Positions 41,394 through 52,717 of a stretch of DNA of 60,000 nt are shown here, piece by piece. The DNA comes from Adiantum capillus-veneris (Eukaryota; Streptophyta; Polypodiopsida; Polypodiales; Pteridaceae): assembly GCA_014529385.2 (NCBI GenBank), contig CM043942.1, positions 34,331,969 through 34,391,968 of the forward strand, read 5' to 3'. The translations under genes and the position numbers were made by a program. Each line of letters begins with the position of its first letter. The stretch's first letter is position 1. The notes beneath the pieces were generated by a model, which was given only the letters and a program-made list of their open reading frames with translations, was not told where the DNA came from and did no database searches.

Positions 41394-44300
41394 CTATGGT
41401 AATCCCATTCGTAGCTCTCCGTTAAGGAATGCTCGAAGTGCAAGGAATAACTCAGGATCTCCATACAGCTTTGCTATGATCGTGGTTCGGACCTCAGAAG
41501 ACATGAAGTCCACTAGTTTGGCAACATTCATTGGCATTTTGCAGGGTGTAGGTCCTTGACTAGGAACTGGTGAGGATGGAATCTCATATTCCTCAATGGG
41601 ATCAGGTATTGCTTCGTTAAACATCCTTTCCAACAAGAAAGGTGTTTGCTCACTTTCTGATGTCCCGTCCTCACTCCCTTCTTGGATGATACTAGATATG
41701 GCTAACGGTCTATGGTTCATGTGGGGTGGATGAACTTGCGTGGGAAACACTGTGTCATGAATTTTGACATGCATGGGTTCTGGTTCTAGTTTCCTTTGCG
41801 TCTCCTCCACTAAACCTCTTAGATGTTTCACTTGCTCAATCTCGTCTACTGGGTTTGGGTACGTCCCAATTTTCTTTTTACGATTCTTCCCTTTTTGCCC
41901 CTGCGGTTTATCTTGGGGGTCTTGGATTGGATTTGGAAACACTTGTGGTGTTTTCAGAGGCTCTTTATGGTTTTCTCTTATTCGGTTTTCATTTGGTTCC
42001 ATGTTACGGTTTTCTTTGTCGGTCTTTCCCTTTGTGGAATTGGTTCTAGTCTCCATTGTCTCGATTGAATCTGAATCATCCTCGAGGTCATTCATATACA
42101 CGGGGTCATCTCCTGTTCCTATGTTTGTTTTGGAACTTGGCTTTGAATTTCCCGTATTCTGCGACCTCTTCCGTCGTGTCTTCTTTTTCTTTGCTTGGAT
42201 AACTGACGCGGTATCTCTCTCTTCGAGGATATGGCCTGGCCCTTGAAGCATGGACCGTGTAATCGCATAAGCGGGTGCGACGGGTGGTATTGGCGATGTC
42301 ACACTAGCAATTTCGACCAAATTTAGGGGTGTGATTTTAGGCACATTTGGGTTATAGGGGCATTGGGCAATCAAGTGATCTATGCCACAACGATTACATG
42401 TGAGTATTGGCATTGCAGACGTGCTCCCTTGATTCATTTGCATCTGTGCAACATTCTTTTGTAGCCTAATAGGGCACTCCGCTGCCCGATGTGGTCCACC
42501 ACACTCGTAGCATTGAAGAGGTGGCCTCCTAGCCTGGGTGTTGATATTTTGACCTCTGGATGCGAGAGCAGCAGCTTGATAAACCGGCTTGACTTGCCCC
42601 CAACAATCTTCCATGTAGTATATAGGACACTCTTCCAATGTATCAAGTCCGTAGGCAATACTAGTGTCTATTTCCTCCTCACAACCATCTGCATAAGCAT
42701 TAGATGGCTCGCAACCCACTTGGTTCATAGGGGCGACCCTTGGATGCGGGGGCTGCGGTCCTAGCATAGGAGGTGGTAGCGGTGTAGCTTGTACGACATT
42801 TTGAGATCTAGGGACCATGTGTTGCGGTAGTTGCTCAACAGGTGGAGCAGGCATCAATACAGGAGCTCGAGGCGCATCCGTCCAAGCTACAAGTGGTCTA
42901 TTTGCCATCATACGTTTGATCATTAAACAATCCTTAGCTTGGTGACCATACCTACCACATGCGTTGCAAGTTCCATTAAATTTTACTCTAAACGTAGGGC
43001 ACTCACTAGTGCTATGTGGACCTAAGCAAATGGAACACCATTGTTGCTCCCTTCTTGGATACATGTGACTATTTTGAGGGGGTCGATTATCCTTAAGAGA
43101 CTCTTGGATTGCCTTGGTGAGGTCTGTCAAGAATGTCTCAAATACCTTTGGCTCATTGGCAATGGGCTTTGCAGTCATGGGTTCATACTCAATGGCTTGT
43201 GAGCTAGTGGATCTCGTGTCAGTAGACACCCTCATGCCTGCTATCATCAAGTTGTCCTCTAGTTGGATTGCATTGGCAGTGACATCTTCCCAGGTTGTGA
43301 TACCTCTAATCACTAGTCCATTATAGATTCCTTCATTCCTCAACCCTCGAATGAATCGATCAAGCAGTTGGTTATTGTTGAAGCGCTCATTTACAGGGCA
43401 ACGAGAGTTTAAGTGCTTTAGACGACTAATGAAGTCCCTTACTGACTCTCCTTCCTTACGTTCGGCCTTCTGTAGCTGAGATGCTACACCCCAAAGCACA
43501 CCTTCTCGTATGTACTCCTTTAGAAACAACCTTCGAAGGGTAGGGTAGATTGTTTTCTCGTCCACCCTTAGGGTCCTATACCAATCTCCAGCCTTCCCAC
43601 TTAATGTCAAGCTTAAGGCATTGCACTTATGTAGTTCGTTGCGTTCCCCTAAGGAATCACATACTTGTTCAAACACTTCAATGTGTTTCCTAGCATCTTC
43701 GTCCCCATTGAATTTTTGCGTGAGTTTGGCAATTTGTACTGCCTTACTTCTAGGCTCTCTATCAGATGCGTGATGCATATTTTTGGCGATAGATCGACCT
43801 ATGGTTTGAGCAAACGCTGCCAAGTCACCTATGTGAGGAGGCAGGGCCGGTGGAGGTACTCTTGGAATCATATGTGGGAGAGGGACGGGTGCCGGTCTTG
43901 GCATATGTGTGGATGATGCAGGATATGGAACATAACCGGGCATAGGTCCACTCGGATAAGGGCTAGGGAGCAGCACTCGAGGAGCATAAGCAAGTGGTAC
44001 AGTTGGAGGTGTGGGGGCCATGTGTGCATAAGGGGCTAGAGGCACATACGGTCGAGGCCCCATATTAGGTACTACGACACTAGGTAGTGGCACTACGATA
44101 ACCGTAGATGTCATCGGTACATTCTCTGTCAGGCTTATCCCTGGAGTGAGCACTGGGTTTTCCTTAATAGAGGGTTGAGCCAAGTTAGGGAAGCTAAAGT
44201 TGTCGCTCGGAGGCTCAGATTGCATAGAGACCACAGGTGAAATGACGTAAGATGGGTCCATGGGGCTCAGTAGAGGAGTCTCCATTTGTGATAGAGTAGG

Positions 44301-45092
44301 CTGTTGAGACTTGATCGTATCCAGAAATCTCATGGGGCCAGTTGAGAGTATATTTACCCCTCGGTTTTGCCTTTTTGATTGAATAATGCCATGGATAACA
44401 TTACAGATCATTTTCTGTTGATCTTCGATGCTCGTGGCACTAGAGGTGGATTGTACAATCTCTATCCATTCTACATGGTAGGCGTGGCCAGAGTGTAGAT
44501 CCGTCAACACCTCAGTGTGGAGGTCGTATGTCCAATGATCATTAATGAACAATCCTTCTAGAGTCGACGTGTTAACGGTTTCTTGTGAGGTAGAAGCAAT
44601 GTTGCTCCCCGTGGTTTTACTTGTCACCAACGGTACTCTAGAGGGAACTTCTGAAGGAGGCAGCTCAACAGGGCCTTCTTGGTAAGAAGTTGGCAGGATA
44701 TCCACATGGACACTCTTTGGGGGTGTGGGGTCCACGTGCGATGTGAAAGGAGAGTCCACTTCCCCACCCCCTTCGTGTGCTTCATTTGCATCAGGTTCCG
44801 AGCGAGTAGCTCTACCTAATGTTTCCATGAAACGGCTAAACATACTAGTACTAGGCTGTGGAGCTTCGGGAGGTGCATGGCCTTCTCTCTTAGTGTTTTG
44901 GGTAGGGTATGCTTCCATGATTTCTGAGTCGGAGGAGGAATCACTAGCGGCTATTTTGGGGTCTTGGGTGGTGCTACCTTGTGTCCCCGCTGAGGGTCTA
45001 GATCCTATCGTGGATGGGTAATGGGTGTCCGTATGAACAGAGGCACCCTCAATATGCTCGTGTTCTAGCACCCGCCCAGAGCGTAAGTGCAT
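41394..45092 (-). CDS. Gag of element F, 1232 aa, with four zinc knuckles
   Basis: It starts MHLRSGRVLE. A long Pro/Ser/Thr-rich N-terminal half precedes the capsid (retrotrans_gag) domain near residues 485-600 (ALSLTLSGKAGDWYRTL, RRLFLKEYIREG, GESVRDFISRLK). CCHC knuckles: CSICLGPHSTSEC (~684), CNACGRYGHQAKDC (~711), CYECGGPHRAAEC (~859) and CNRCGIDHLIAQC (~898). A basic patch (AKKKKTRRKRSQN) and an Asp/Glu-Lys tail follow. It is much longer than typical gypsy Gag (300-500 aa). It forms the particle and binds RNA. The ORF is completely open, unlike pol, and ends at a TAG in frame with protease 1. Confidence 0.9.
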   Translation of the reverse strand: MHLRSGRVLEHEHIEGASVHTDTHYPSTIGSRPSAGTQGSTTQDPKIAASDSSSDSEIMEAYPTQNTKREGHAPPEAPQPSTSMFSRFMETLGRATRSEPDANEAHEGGGEVDSPFTSHVDPTPPKSVHVDILPTSYQEGPVELPPSEVPSRVPLVTSKTTGSNIASTSQETVNTSTLEGLFINDHWTYDLHTEVLTDLHSGHAYHVEWIEIVQSTSSATSIEDQQKMICNVIHGIIQSKRQNRGVNILSTGPMRFLDTIKSQQPTLSQMETPLLSPMDPSYVISPVVSMQSEPPSDNFSFPNLAQPSIKENPVLTPGISLTENVPMTSTVIVVPLPSVVVPNMGPRPYVPLAPYAHMAPTPPTVPLAYAPRVLLPSPYPSGPMPGYVPYPASSTHMPRPAPVPLPHMIPRVPPPALPPHIGDLAAFAQTIGRSIAKNMHHASDREPRSKAVQIAKLTQKFNGDEDARKHIEVFEQVCDSLGERNELHKCNALSLTLSGKAGDWYRTLRVDEKTIYPTLRRLFLKEYIREGVLWGVASQLQKAERKEGESVRDFISRLKHLNSRCPVNERFNNNQLLDRFIRGLRNEGIYNGLVIRGITTWEDVTANAIQLEDNLMIAGMRVSTDTRSTSSQAIEYEPMTAKPIANEPKVFETFLTDLTKAIQESLKDNRPPQNSHMYPRREQQWCSICLGPHSTSECPTFRVKFNGTCNACGRYGHQAKDCLMIKRMMANRPLVAWTDAPRAPVLMPAPPVEQLPQHMVPRSQNVVQATPLPPPMLGPQPPHPRVAPMNQVGCEPSNAYADGCEEEIDTSIAYGLDTLEECPIYYMEDCWGQVKPVYQAAALASRGQNINTQARRPPLQCYECGGPHRAAECPIRLQKNVAQMQMNQGSTSAMPILTCNRCGIDHLIAQCPYNPNVPKITPLNLVEIASVTSPIPPVAPAYAITRSMLQGPGHILEERDTASVIQAKKKKTRRKRSQNTGNSKPSSKTNIGTGDDPVYMNDLEDDSDSIETMETRTNSTKGKTDKENRNMEPNENRIRENHKEPLKTPQVFPNPIQDPQDKPQGQKGKNRKKKIGTYPNPVDEIEQVKHLRGLVEETQRKLEPEPMHVKIHDTVFPTQVHPPHMNHRPLAISSIIQEGSEDGTSESEQTPFLLERMFNEAIPDPIEEYEIPSSPVPSQGPTPCKMPMNVAKLVDFMSSEVRTTIIAKLYGDPELFLALRAFLNGELRMGLP

Positions 45093-46144
45093 GTGCTTTT
45101 GATACCCTAAGGTGTCAAAAAGCTGCTCTAGGAGGCCTTGTGACTAGTTTTTAACGTGTTTTTGTTTGTTTTTTTGCTAGATTTTTTAGAGCGTGTCGTG
45201 GAATGGGCCGTGTGATAGCTCGAAACGAGCGTATCGGTCAGAGGGTCGTGCCGTGCTTTACAGCCCTCCGTTTGGTCACTCTATGCCCTCGGAATCCCTA
45301 AAACTGTCGATTTCCAGTAGGGAACTAGGCCCAAAATAGAAGGTCTAAAGGTGCAAGTGGGAAGAGAAGGGAGGAGAGTGGAGGACTTGTCCCACATGCT
45401 CTCATTCTCTCTTGAGGGAGTAGGGTATATATATAAGAGTGAGTATAGTATATATCATAAGACTGAGGACTGGGGCTTGGGCTTGGGCTTGGGCTTGGGA
45501 AAACGATCCCGATCTAACTTTTATACAAACCAACCCGTACGTTTTTATAACTCACGTTTTCTATTTTCGAAAATTTAACCTCCCACTCCCTCGCGTTTTT
45601 ATTTTTCGGTTTTTATTTTTTTTTTGTGAATTTTTTTTTCTTTTTTTCGAGTTTCTTTTTTTTTTTAAAAGAAATTTTTATTTTATTTTATTTTTTTTAA
45701 AAGATATTATTTGGTACGCGTTATGGTGCGCGTTGACCTCACCTAACTATTTACTGTCCCACCTACCTACTGACCTGCTAATCAGTGGTTCACCTAATTA
45801 CTAACCTACTTAATTAACTAACTGTGCGCCTAACTGTGCACAAACCAGAAAACACAGAAAATGCAGAAATTGAAACTTGACAGAACTGTGCAGTGAAAAC
45901 ACAGAAAATGTAAAAAAAACGCAAGAAATGCTAACTGTGTGTAAACAGAAAAACAGAATTTTGCTAACTGTCTAACTAATTACTGAATGAACGCAGCAGA
46001 AAAACAGAAAATGCAAACTGTGCGCATTGGAAAAACAGAATTAACAACTTGCAGAAAAAATACGCCTTCCTCTCTCTCTTCTTTCCTATTGCAAACCACT
46101 CATACAAGAAGCACAAAGTGCCTCTTGGGCTTAGTGCAGGGCTA
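45093..46144 (-). other. Leader of element F with G/C-run hexamer repeat
   Basis: There is no ORF. It contains (GGGCTT)4-5 on the plus strand at about 45473-45499, T-rich tracts (45595-45710) and a TATATATATA stretch near 45426-45436. The matching (CCCAAG)n motif is also in the leader of relative H near 57722-57735. Confidence 0.55.
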
Positions 46145-46162
46145 TTCCCCGGCAGCGGCGCC
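46145..46162 (-). other. Primer-binding site of element F (tRNA-Asp type)
   Basis: On the minus strand it reads TGGCGCCGCTGCCGGGGA, five bases after the LTR end. The plant tRNA-Asp 3' end predicts TGGCGCCGTTGCCGGGGA, one mismatch. Athila-like elements use this primer. Confidence 0.85.
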
Positions 46163-46167
46163 AAAAA

Positions 46168-46751
46168 TGTGCGCTCCTTGCCGCACTGTCGAAGCAAGGG
46201 ACTTGCCGATACACCGTGTACGAGCCGCAGACGGCTCCAAGCACACAACTAGTTTAACTAGTAAGCTCAAAGAGGGCAATGGTGTGTCACTCACCGCCTT
46301 ATGCTCCTGCCGTAGAGGATTCCTCGCCGCGAAGAAGAGGGAGACGCCGCTACGCCACTCTCAACCGCCTCGCCGCCGTCGTGCCGCCGCAACGCTCGAT
46401 CGCACACACACTCTCACACTCTCTCTCTCTCTCACACACACGCACACACACAAGGAGATGGTGAAGGAGAAGGTGGAGATGGAGCAAGAGCAGCTTCTAT
46501 TGCACAATGAGAGAATGAGTAAAAATTAGGTTTAGTTGGCTTTTATATGAGCTCACCCCATTCACACTTGGGTGCCCATGCTTAGCCAACTAACCCTAGC
46601 ATGTTCGTGTTAGAGTGCGCCTCTCATCGACGATCACTCTACCTTTCCCTATTGGACCGACAAGCCCGGTGCCTGACTCTACTTAAATAAATAATACGGT
46701 TACAGTGTCCGTCGTAGGCGATAGGGTGTCCGTGAGCCACGAGGGTTAACA
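46168..46751 (-). repeat. 5' LTR of element F, 584 bp
   Basis: It matches 33325-33960 along its length, with shorter TC/AC tracts. The TATA-like CATATAAAAGCC is near 46539-46550. The right flank GTATC (46752-46756) repeats the left flank. Confidence 0.9.
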
Positions 46752-49618
46752 GTATCCTTCCTTGTTTTTCTTGATGTTTTTGATATTTTTGGATTTTTGT
46801 TTGAAGGATATCTGCCAGTTATTTTGTCCTTGACACAGTCATGTACATCTATCTGCATCAAGAATTGTGCTCTACTGGAGACCGATGGCATAACTCTAGC
46901 TTTCACGTTTTTGGTGTCTCTTTTTCGTCTATACCATTTTTTTCTTCTTGATTTCTGGTTAGAAAAGTCAAAAAACTTTTCCTCCCCTCCTTTCAAGAGT
47001 AGCTTAGCTCTTACGTGTTCTTTTTCTGACCCCAAATCTTTTGAGGTAGCTAAGTGTTCGTCTAATTCATTTGTTGCATCGTAATAGAGGACTGAAAAGA
47101 CTTGTTGAGTTTTCATCAAGTCCTTGGGTTCCTCAATTTCATCTTCAATGTGAAGGGTTGAAATCATTTGGATGGGAATTATTTAGTAGTCGTCCTCATT
47201 GCAAAATTGATTAGGCATAGACGTATTCACACATACATCCATTGTCTTTAAATTTGAGTCCACTCAAAGGGCTCAAATAAATGTTCCAAAAAGGGTTTAG
47301 GTACATATGCTTCGTTTGTAAAATCCCTTTCTAAGATACATTCTTCTCATTTTAAGCTCCCGTTTTTTGAAGGTCTACACATCCAAATAGGAGTGTCTTT
47401 GTTTAACCAAGAGGGAAGCTTAGTTTCAGCCGAAGAGACTGAATCAAACTCTTCTATGGGTGTTTTCAAGACATCTCTATAAGTGTGATCTTTTATATTT
47501 ACCCTTGTTATAGATCCCACTTGCTTCAAGTATAGATAATTGTTTCCCCAATCTTGGATAAGCTGTACCTGTCGCATGAAAGGTCTTCCCAATATGATTT
47601 TGTAATTGAGTTTTTCCCAAAGTCTACTATGGAAAAAGTGTATTGATATTCAATACCACAAGAATTGACTATTATTTTTTCAAGTATCCCTAATGGTCTT
47701 TCAATGTGTCCGTCAGCCAATTGCAATTTCATTTGAGTTTGTCTAATGGATGGTTGTCTCTAGGATTCCGATACTACTTTCGTAGCTATGGCTATGCCTG
47801 ACCCACTATCCAGTATTTCCATGGTTTCAATGTCATTATATTTCACTAGAAGGGTGGTGTTTCCTTCTTCCCCTTCGTAGTATTCTCCGCCTTTGTTCAT
47901 TGGAACATATCGAATCTCTTTTTTGTCCATTTTGTTTTTCAAATTTCCCAAATTTTTTGAGATTAGTTCTGTTATCCCCACCTTCTCTAGGGTTTTTTGT
48001 AGATCATTCCATAAATATGGTGTGAGTTTTAACAGTTCTCCCAAAGTAAGAGTACATTGGATGAGTGTAGACATGATTGAATGGATGTTGTCTACTTCTA
48101 GGGTCTGTTTTCACTTTTTACTTGAGTGGTCTTACACACTATGGATTCATCTTCGTTATCTCCCAAGTAAGAGGGTAAATTTTTCAAGGTCAATGGTTTT
48201 GACATTCCTGAAGCTTCAAATCCGCAATCCCCATACAAGGATTGTACATCCACGTCCATATTAGGAGTTAGGTTGTCTAACCAAACTTCCTCTATAGGAG
48301 CTGACTTTAGAGTTAGGCTCCCATAATTGATCTCTCTAACTTTTTTCCATAAGAGTCCTGGCCTACGAATGGAATTCCGTCTAAGGCATCTAGTTATTTT
48401 GTTTCAAAGTGGGGTTCTACCACCACTTTGAATTTTTTTTTTAGTGTCTCTTACCACAAGCTCTTTAGGTTTTGCGATACTTTCAAGCTTGGGTTTTTGT
48501 TTTTCCAGCATCTCTTGCATGATTCTTACCAAATTTTGATAAGCTTCAAGCTTAGCTGCTTCCATGTCTGGAGAAGGATAGTTTTTCCCTTTGTTTTCCA
48601 TGTTTTGGCCTGCTTTATGTCTCGCTTGATAAGCTTCCAAGGTTGCATTAATAGACTTCACGGTTGTTTCTTTGTTGCCAGATTTCACCAATCAATGGGA
48701 GATCGTCCATATTCACCACCATTGGGAGATTGTCCAGATTTCACGATTGTTTCTTTGATTTCGCTTCCAGTTTCTTTCACCTTTTCCTGGAATAGCTTTT
48801 TTGCTTTCTCCTCGATTTCAACCCGTTGTTTTTGTTTTCTCATCCCATATCTTTTGCTTCTACTTCTTTTGATCCTTTAAGAGGAAATTTTTGTAATTTT
48901 TGAATTTAGAGGAGTTGTGTTTCATTTTCTTAGCCTGGGCTCTAGTGATTACCTTGATTGGAACAATAGGTTCACTCTCAAATGAGCTACTAGGTATCAC
49001 TTGGACTACGTTTACTACTATTTTATCCTTATTTAAAGGATTTTTAGGACAACCTTCCAGACAGTGTCCTCTATTTTTGCAACATTGTATGCAATGAGGT
49101 TTTCGTCAGGCTCTGGACATTCATTTTTCCAATGATCATCTGCACCACAGTTGACAGTTTCCTGTTCTTGGCTTAATCATGGGTCTTACCATGGGAGGTC
49201 TGAAACCTTGATTTGCTACAAAATACATTGATGCGAGCTTTGGTGGAGCATAAGTCACAAGTTCCTCCGTTGGTGGTGGATAAGTCACAAGTTCCTCCAT
49301 TGGTGGTGGATGTGAATTATACCAATCTCCCTCTACCATTACTGTAGATGGTCTAGGCTCCGCATAGGGTGTAACAGGCACAAGTGCTTGTTCCTCTATG
49401 ACTCCCTCTCGATGCATGTACTTTACAGGCACTCCATTATGTACTGGATACAGAGATTATTGTCCCAACACGGGTTGAGGTATTTCCATATCCATCGGTG
49501 GTCTTTGAGCTTGGGCCATATCAGGCTGATATCTGTACATGGGTTGTCCTTGTGGTCTCATAGGCACGTTGTAAGGTCTCTACTTTCGAATTTCACACAA
49601 GTTCTATTACGCATTTGA
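46752..49618 (-). pseudogene. Element E, proximal part (Gag end, protease 1)
   Basis: On the minus strand: Pro/Gln-rich Gag sequence (49600-49136), a CCHC-like knuckle (CIQCCKNRGHCLEGC, about 49045-49095), a basic stretch (ITRAQAKKMKH), Lys/Gln-rich sequence (48691-48404), then a retropepsin (48074-47347): ILDSGSGIAIATK, LQLADGHIERPLGILEK, FSIVDFG and ILGRPFMRQVQLIQDW. An acidic/basic spacer (47167-46757) runs into F. Frameshifts and stops occur throughout. The active site here is Asp-Ser-Gly, canonical, unlike F. The 5' LTR and Gag N-terminus were not found; G lies beyond. Confidence 0.75.
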
Positions 49619-50170
49619 ATTTTTTTAACCATCACTCATTATTTAAGATATTCGAGTTCAAATTATGAATCGTAGGCTGATAAAACCTAGAATTTAAAAT
49701 TTACGCTACAAAATTTTGACATGTTTAGCTATATGAATCACTAATTAACTTATTGTAAGACTTAGTTACTGATTGTAGAATTTTTTTTTACTACTGTAAA
49801 GTTAATATAAGACTGTAAAGTTTAAACAAAAAATGCAAAGTAAATTATCATTAAGGAAATAAATAAAATAATTATAAAGACAAAAGAATACACAGGGATG
49901 ACAAATGAAGGCACATGGACTCACCTGGACTCACATAGGAGGGGACAAAGTGGGACACACTGTCACATGAAAAAGAGAGGCTAGTCTTGACTAATCTTAA
50001 TGAGGGGGGGCTGTGTGGCCTTATCTTTTGATGATAATGACAAAGTGTTCAAGCTGATGGGTACCACAAGGGTACCAAAAACGCGGATATGATTTTTGAA
50101 TTTTTTTTAAAAAAAATTTTAAAAAGTTTATTTTTTTGGAAAAAGAAAAATTGGACGTTTTCTTTTTTGC

Positions 50171-50179
50171 TATAAATAG
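50171..50179 (+). promoter_or_regulatory. TATA box of element G LTR
   Basis: TATAAATAG sits in an otherwise T/A-run context, with a plausible start about 30 bases downstream (CATGCTCACACTT). Confidence 0.6.
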
Positions 50180-50341
50180 AGCATCCATGCTCACACTTTA
50201 GAGATAGAGATTGCCTCTATAGCGCTCACGAAGTGCTGCCACTTCTTGTAGAGAGAAGGCGTCCACAAACCACTAAGAGAGCAAAAACTCTAGTGGACTA
50301 ATAAGGTGCGTATTAATTAAGCATTCAATTAACTTTAGGAA

Positions 50342-50885
50342 TGATGTGTGCGTGCTATCTCTTACTCTAATCTCTATAATAGATTAGTAAGATTTAATTA
50401 GCTATGTGTGTGTGTGTGTGCTATCTCTTACTCTAATCTCTCTAATAGATTAGTAAGATTTAATTAGCTATGTGTGTGTGTGTGTGCTATCTCTTACTCT
50501 AATCTCTCTAATAGATTAGTAAGATTCAATTAGTTTTAAGAAGGATATGTGTGTGTGTGTGTGCTATCTCCTACTCTAATCTCTCTAATAGATGAGTAAG
50601 ATTCAATTATTTTTAAGAAGGATATGTGCATATGTGTACTATCTCTTACTATAATTTCTCTAATAAATTAGTAAGATTCAATTAGCTTTAAGAAGGATAT
50701 GTGTGTGTGCGTGCTATCTCTTACTCTAATCTCTCTAATAGATTAGTAAGATTCAATTAGCTTTAGAAAAGGATGTGTGTGTGTTCTCTTTCACTCTAAT
50801 ATTTCTAATGGATTAGTAAAATTCAATTAACTTTAGAAAAGATGTGTGTGTATGGTTTCTCTTACTTTAATCTCTCTAAGTATAC
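50342..50885 (+). repeat. Minisatellite of eight 63-78-bp units
   Basis: Each unit is (GT)n, then CTATCTCTTACTCTAATCTC, CTAATAGATTAGTAAGATT, and CAATTAGCTTTAAGAAGGAT or a variant. Units begin near 50342, 50405, 50470, 50548, 50625, 50700, 50774 and 50843. Inner units are most alike and edge units most diverged. Confidence 0.85.
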
Positions 50886-51334
50886 CTACTCTCTCTAGTT
50901 AGTTCATCTTCACTATTAACTTATGCATAGTTATTTGAAAGTTAATACATAAGAGAACTCATCATATTCTTATTATACATGATGAAATTCTCATTCACCA
51001 ATTTTATTGTCAATTAGATTAAGTAGAATTTTGAATAATACTAAAAATTGATTTAGTTGAAGTATAGAAATTGAAGTTAGAATTGGATTAGAAATGTGAG
51101 GCATAAAAGTAATGCATTCCTAAACTTTCACTCATAGTTTACACACTTAATTTTTGATTAATCACAATTAGCAAATATTTGATGTATAGAAATTAGATGT
51201 AGAATAATAACACTAAGTGTGAATCCGAGTTGGCGAGGGTTCAAATTACAGACTCTCTTTGGAAACAAGGAGATTACTAGGGAAATTGACCAATTTAAAG
51301 TTCTAAGTGTAGACCATAAGTGTAGTACAAAAAA

Positions 51335-51457
51335 ATGGCTCCAAAGCGTGCTCGAACCCAAGGCGCTAATGATCATGAAGCTAGTACAAGTAACGGTGGA
51401 ACTCCTGTGGAACATGTTATGTCTCCACCAATCGGACCAATCGGAGCCGTGGTACAG
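51335..51457 (+). CDS. Candidate first Gag exon of element G, 41 codons
   Basis: ATG 51335 opens MAPKRARTQGANDHEASTSN..., a basic start like many gypsy Gags, and ends GAVVQ at a strong donor (TACAG/GTTAGT, 51458). Joining to an acceptor at 53346 (TTGCACAG) keeps phase 0 and continues SAVYTSLQEKKLLL.... If correct, the initiator of Gag lies in the LTR upstream of the PBS. The alternative is that Gag starts downstream and this is chance. Confidence 0.45.
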
Positions 51458-52537
51458 GTTAGTATTGCAGTTTCAAGCTATGCATCATTGCATATGCGAG
51501 ACCATAGGAATATATTATTTACCTTATGAAAACATGGACCGAAACCATGGGGCTTAACCCCAAGAAACTCGGCATATGTTTGACAAGTAGAAAAGAATTT
51601 CTAGTTCAACTGGTTGCTATAGGAAAGAATGTTTGTCCAAAACCTTTGGTATGGTTTCTCTCAAGTCTCTCTACTTATTAGCGCGGGTATTATGTGGCAG
51701 TTGCCGAGGCGTGAGATGACGCCCAGGATGGCACTGCTGATGCTGTGGTGGGAGTACACCGAGATTAGCCTAGCTGGATACTGAAGTTTTATTTTGCTGT
51801 GGCGTGAGGATGACGCCCAGATTGGCACCGTTGTAGCTATGGCGGGAGTACGTTTACATTAGCACAACGAGGACTTGTCGAGCGGTATGGGACGCTCATG
51901 AGGACAAGGGTTTTTTTAAATAATGTATATATCGATCGGACATAATAGCACGAGTAGAGATTCTTAAGTGATCCTAATCCAAGGGTTGTTGGTTTAAAAT
52001 TGGACGACTTCTTGTTTGACTATTGTTTGTAATACTGTTTGAAGGGCTGTTTTAACGAGCTAGTATCATAAATAAAGTAAAGGAACATGTATGTTTAAAC
52101 AGTGTGGTAGTAATTAGATAACAAAATAAGAGTGGTTGTGGTGTGGAAAGTGGGAGAATGATACCCCGACGGTATCATTCTATGGACGGGTGGACCCGAT
52201 GAGTCGGGTAACTTTCCAACGCTAGATTTTTTTTTATTAGTCATAAATCTTAAAAGAGACAAACCTTGGCGATTGTGCTCCTGAAACATGGGGAAAAAGC
52301 GCACAGGTTGGTCACTCTAAGATTTATACTTTTAGGTATAATTGATTATAGATAGTTTTTAGATAGGGTTATGGTGGTCACGCTCCGCCATAGCGAGATA
52401 GGACCAATCCTTCAGTAACGGTTCATGCCCGTGGCTACGTAGTAGCTAAGGCAATGTCCATTGGTTTTTTTTTTTGAGGATTGGAGACCTATCAAAGGTA
52501 CTCCGCTGCTCTCAAAAAAGGGGCAGGGACCTCACAC

Positions 52538-52550
52538 TGGTATCAGAGCC
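52538..52550 (+). other. Primer-binding site of element G (initiator-Met type)
   Basis: TGGTATCAGAGCC is an exact match to the usual plant tRNA-iMet site. Confidence 0.85.
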
Positions 52551-52717
52551 TAGGTTAAAGCTTGGGGAGATTTTTAGATTGATGTTTGGATATTGAAGGA
52601 TGCGAATGTTTGAAATAATAGAAGAACCTAGAAAAATTGTTTTGAGTTTTTATATGGTATTGAAGACTGAAATTTCCTGGTATAGGAAAATGTTCATTCA
52701 GCCTACCAGAATTCTAG

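Larger units (their letters stand above)
33325..46751 (-). mobile_element. Element F: near-complete young Ty3/gypsy retrotransposon, 13.4 kb
   Basis: Order on the minus strand: LTR (46751-46168), PBS (46162-46145), leader, Gag (45092-41394), protease 1 (41363-40014), RT (39873-39061), RNase H and integrase (39112-37049), second retropepsin ORF (37018-35918), a 143-aa ORF (35610-35179), a 3' untranslated region, a polypurine tract (33961-33973) and LTR (33960-33325). Both flanks carry GTATC. It lies inside element E. The tRNA-Asp-type PBS and long extra 3' region suggest the Tat/Athila side of gypsy. At least two frameshifts and several stops in pol mean it probably cannot make its own enzymes. 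Confidence 0.9.
49619..52537 (+). repeat. Presumed 5' LTR of element G
   Basis: It ends ...CTCACAC just before the PBS. It contains the TATA box and the 50342-50885 minisatellite. A duplicated segment (GTGAGATGACGCCCAG / GTGAGGATGACGCCCAG, near 51709 and 51799) lies in the right part. No second LTR is in the window, so the left limit is a guess within 49.6-49.95 kb. The AT-rich stretch 49619-49900 has no gene. Confidence 0.45.

Noticed and set aside
41764-42246. 160-aa plus-strand frame opposite the F Gag
   Set aside because: It is the complement of the well-supported 1232-codon Gag and has Phe/Ser/Cys-rich noise composition.
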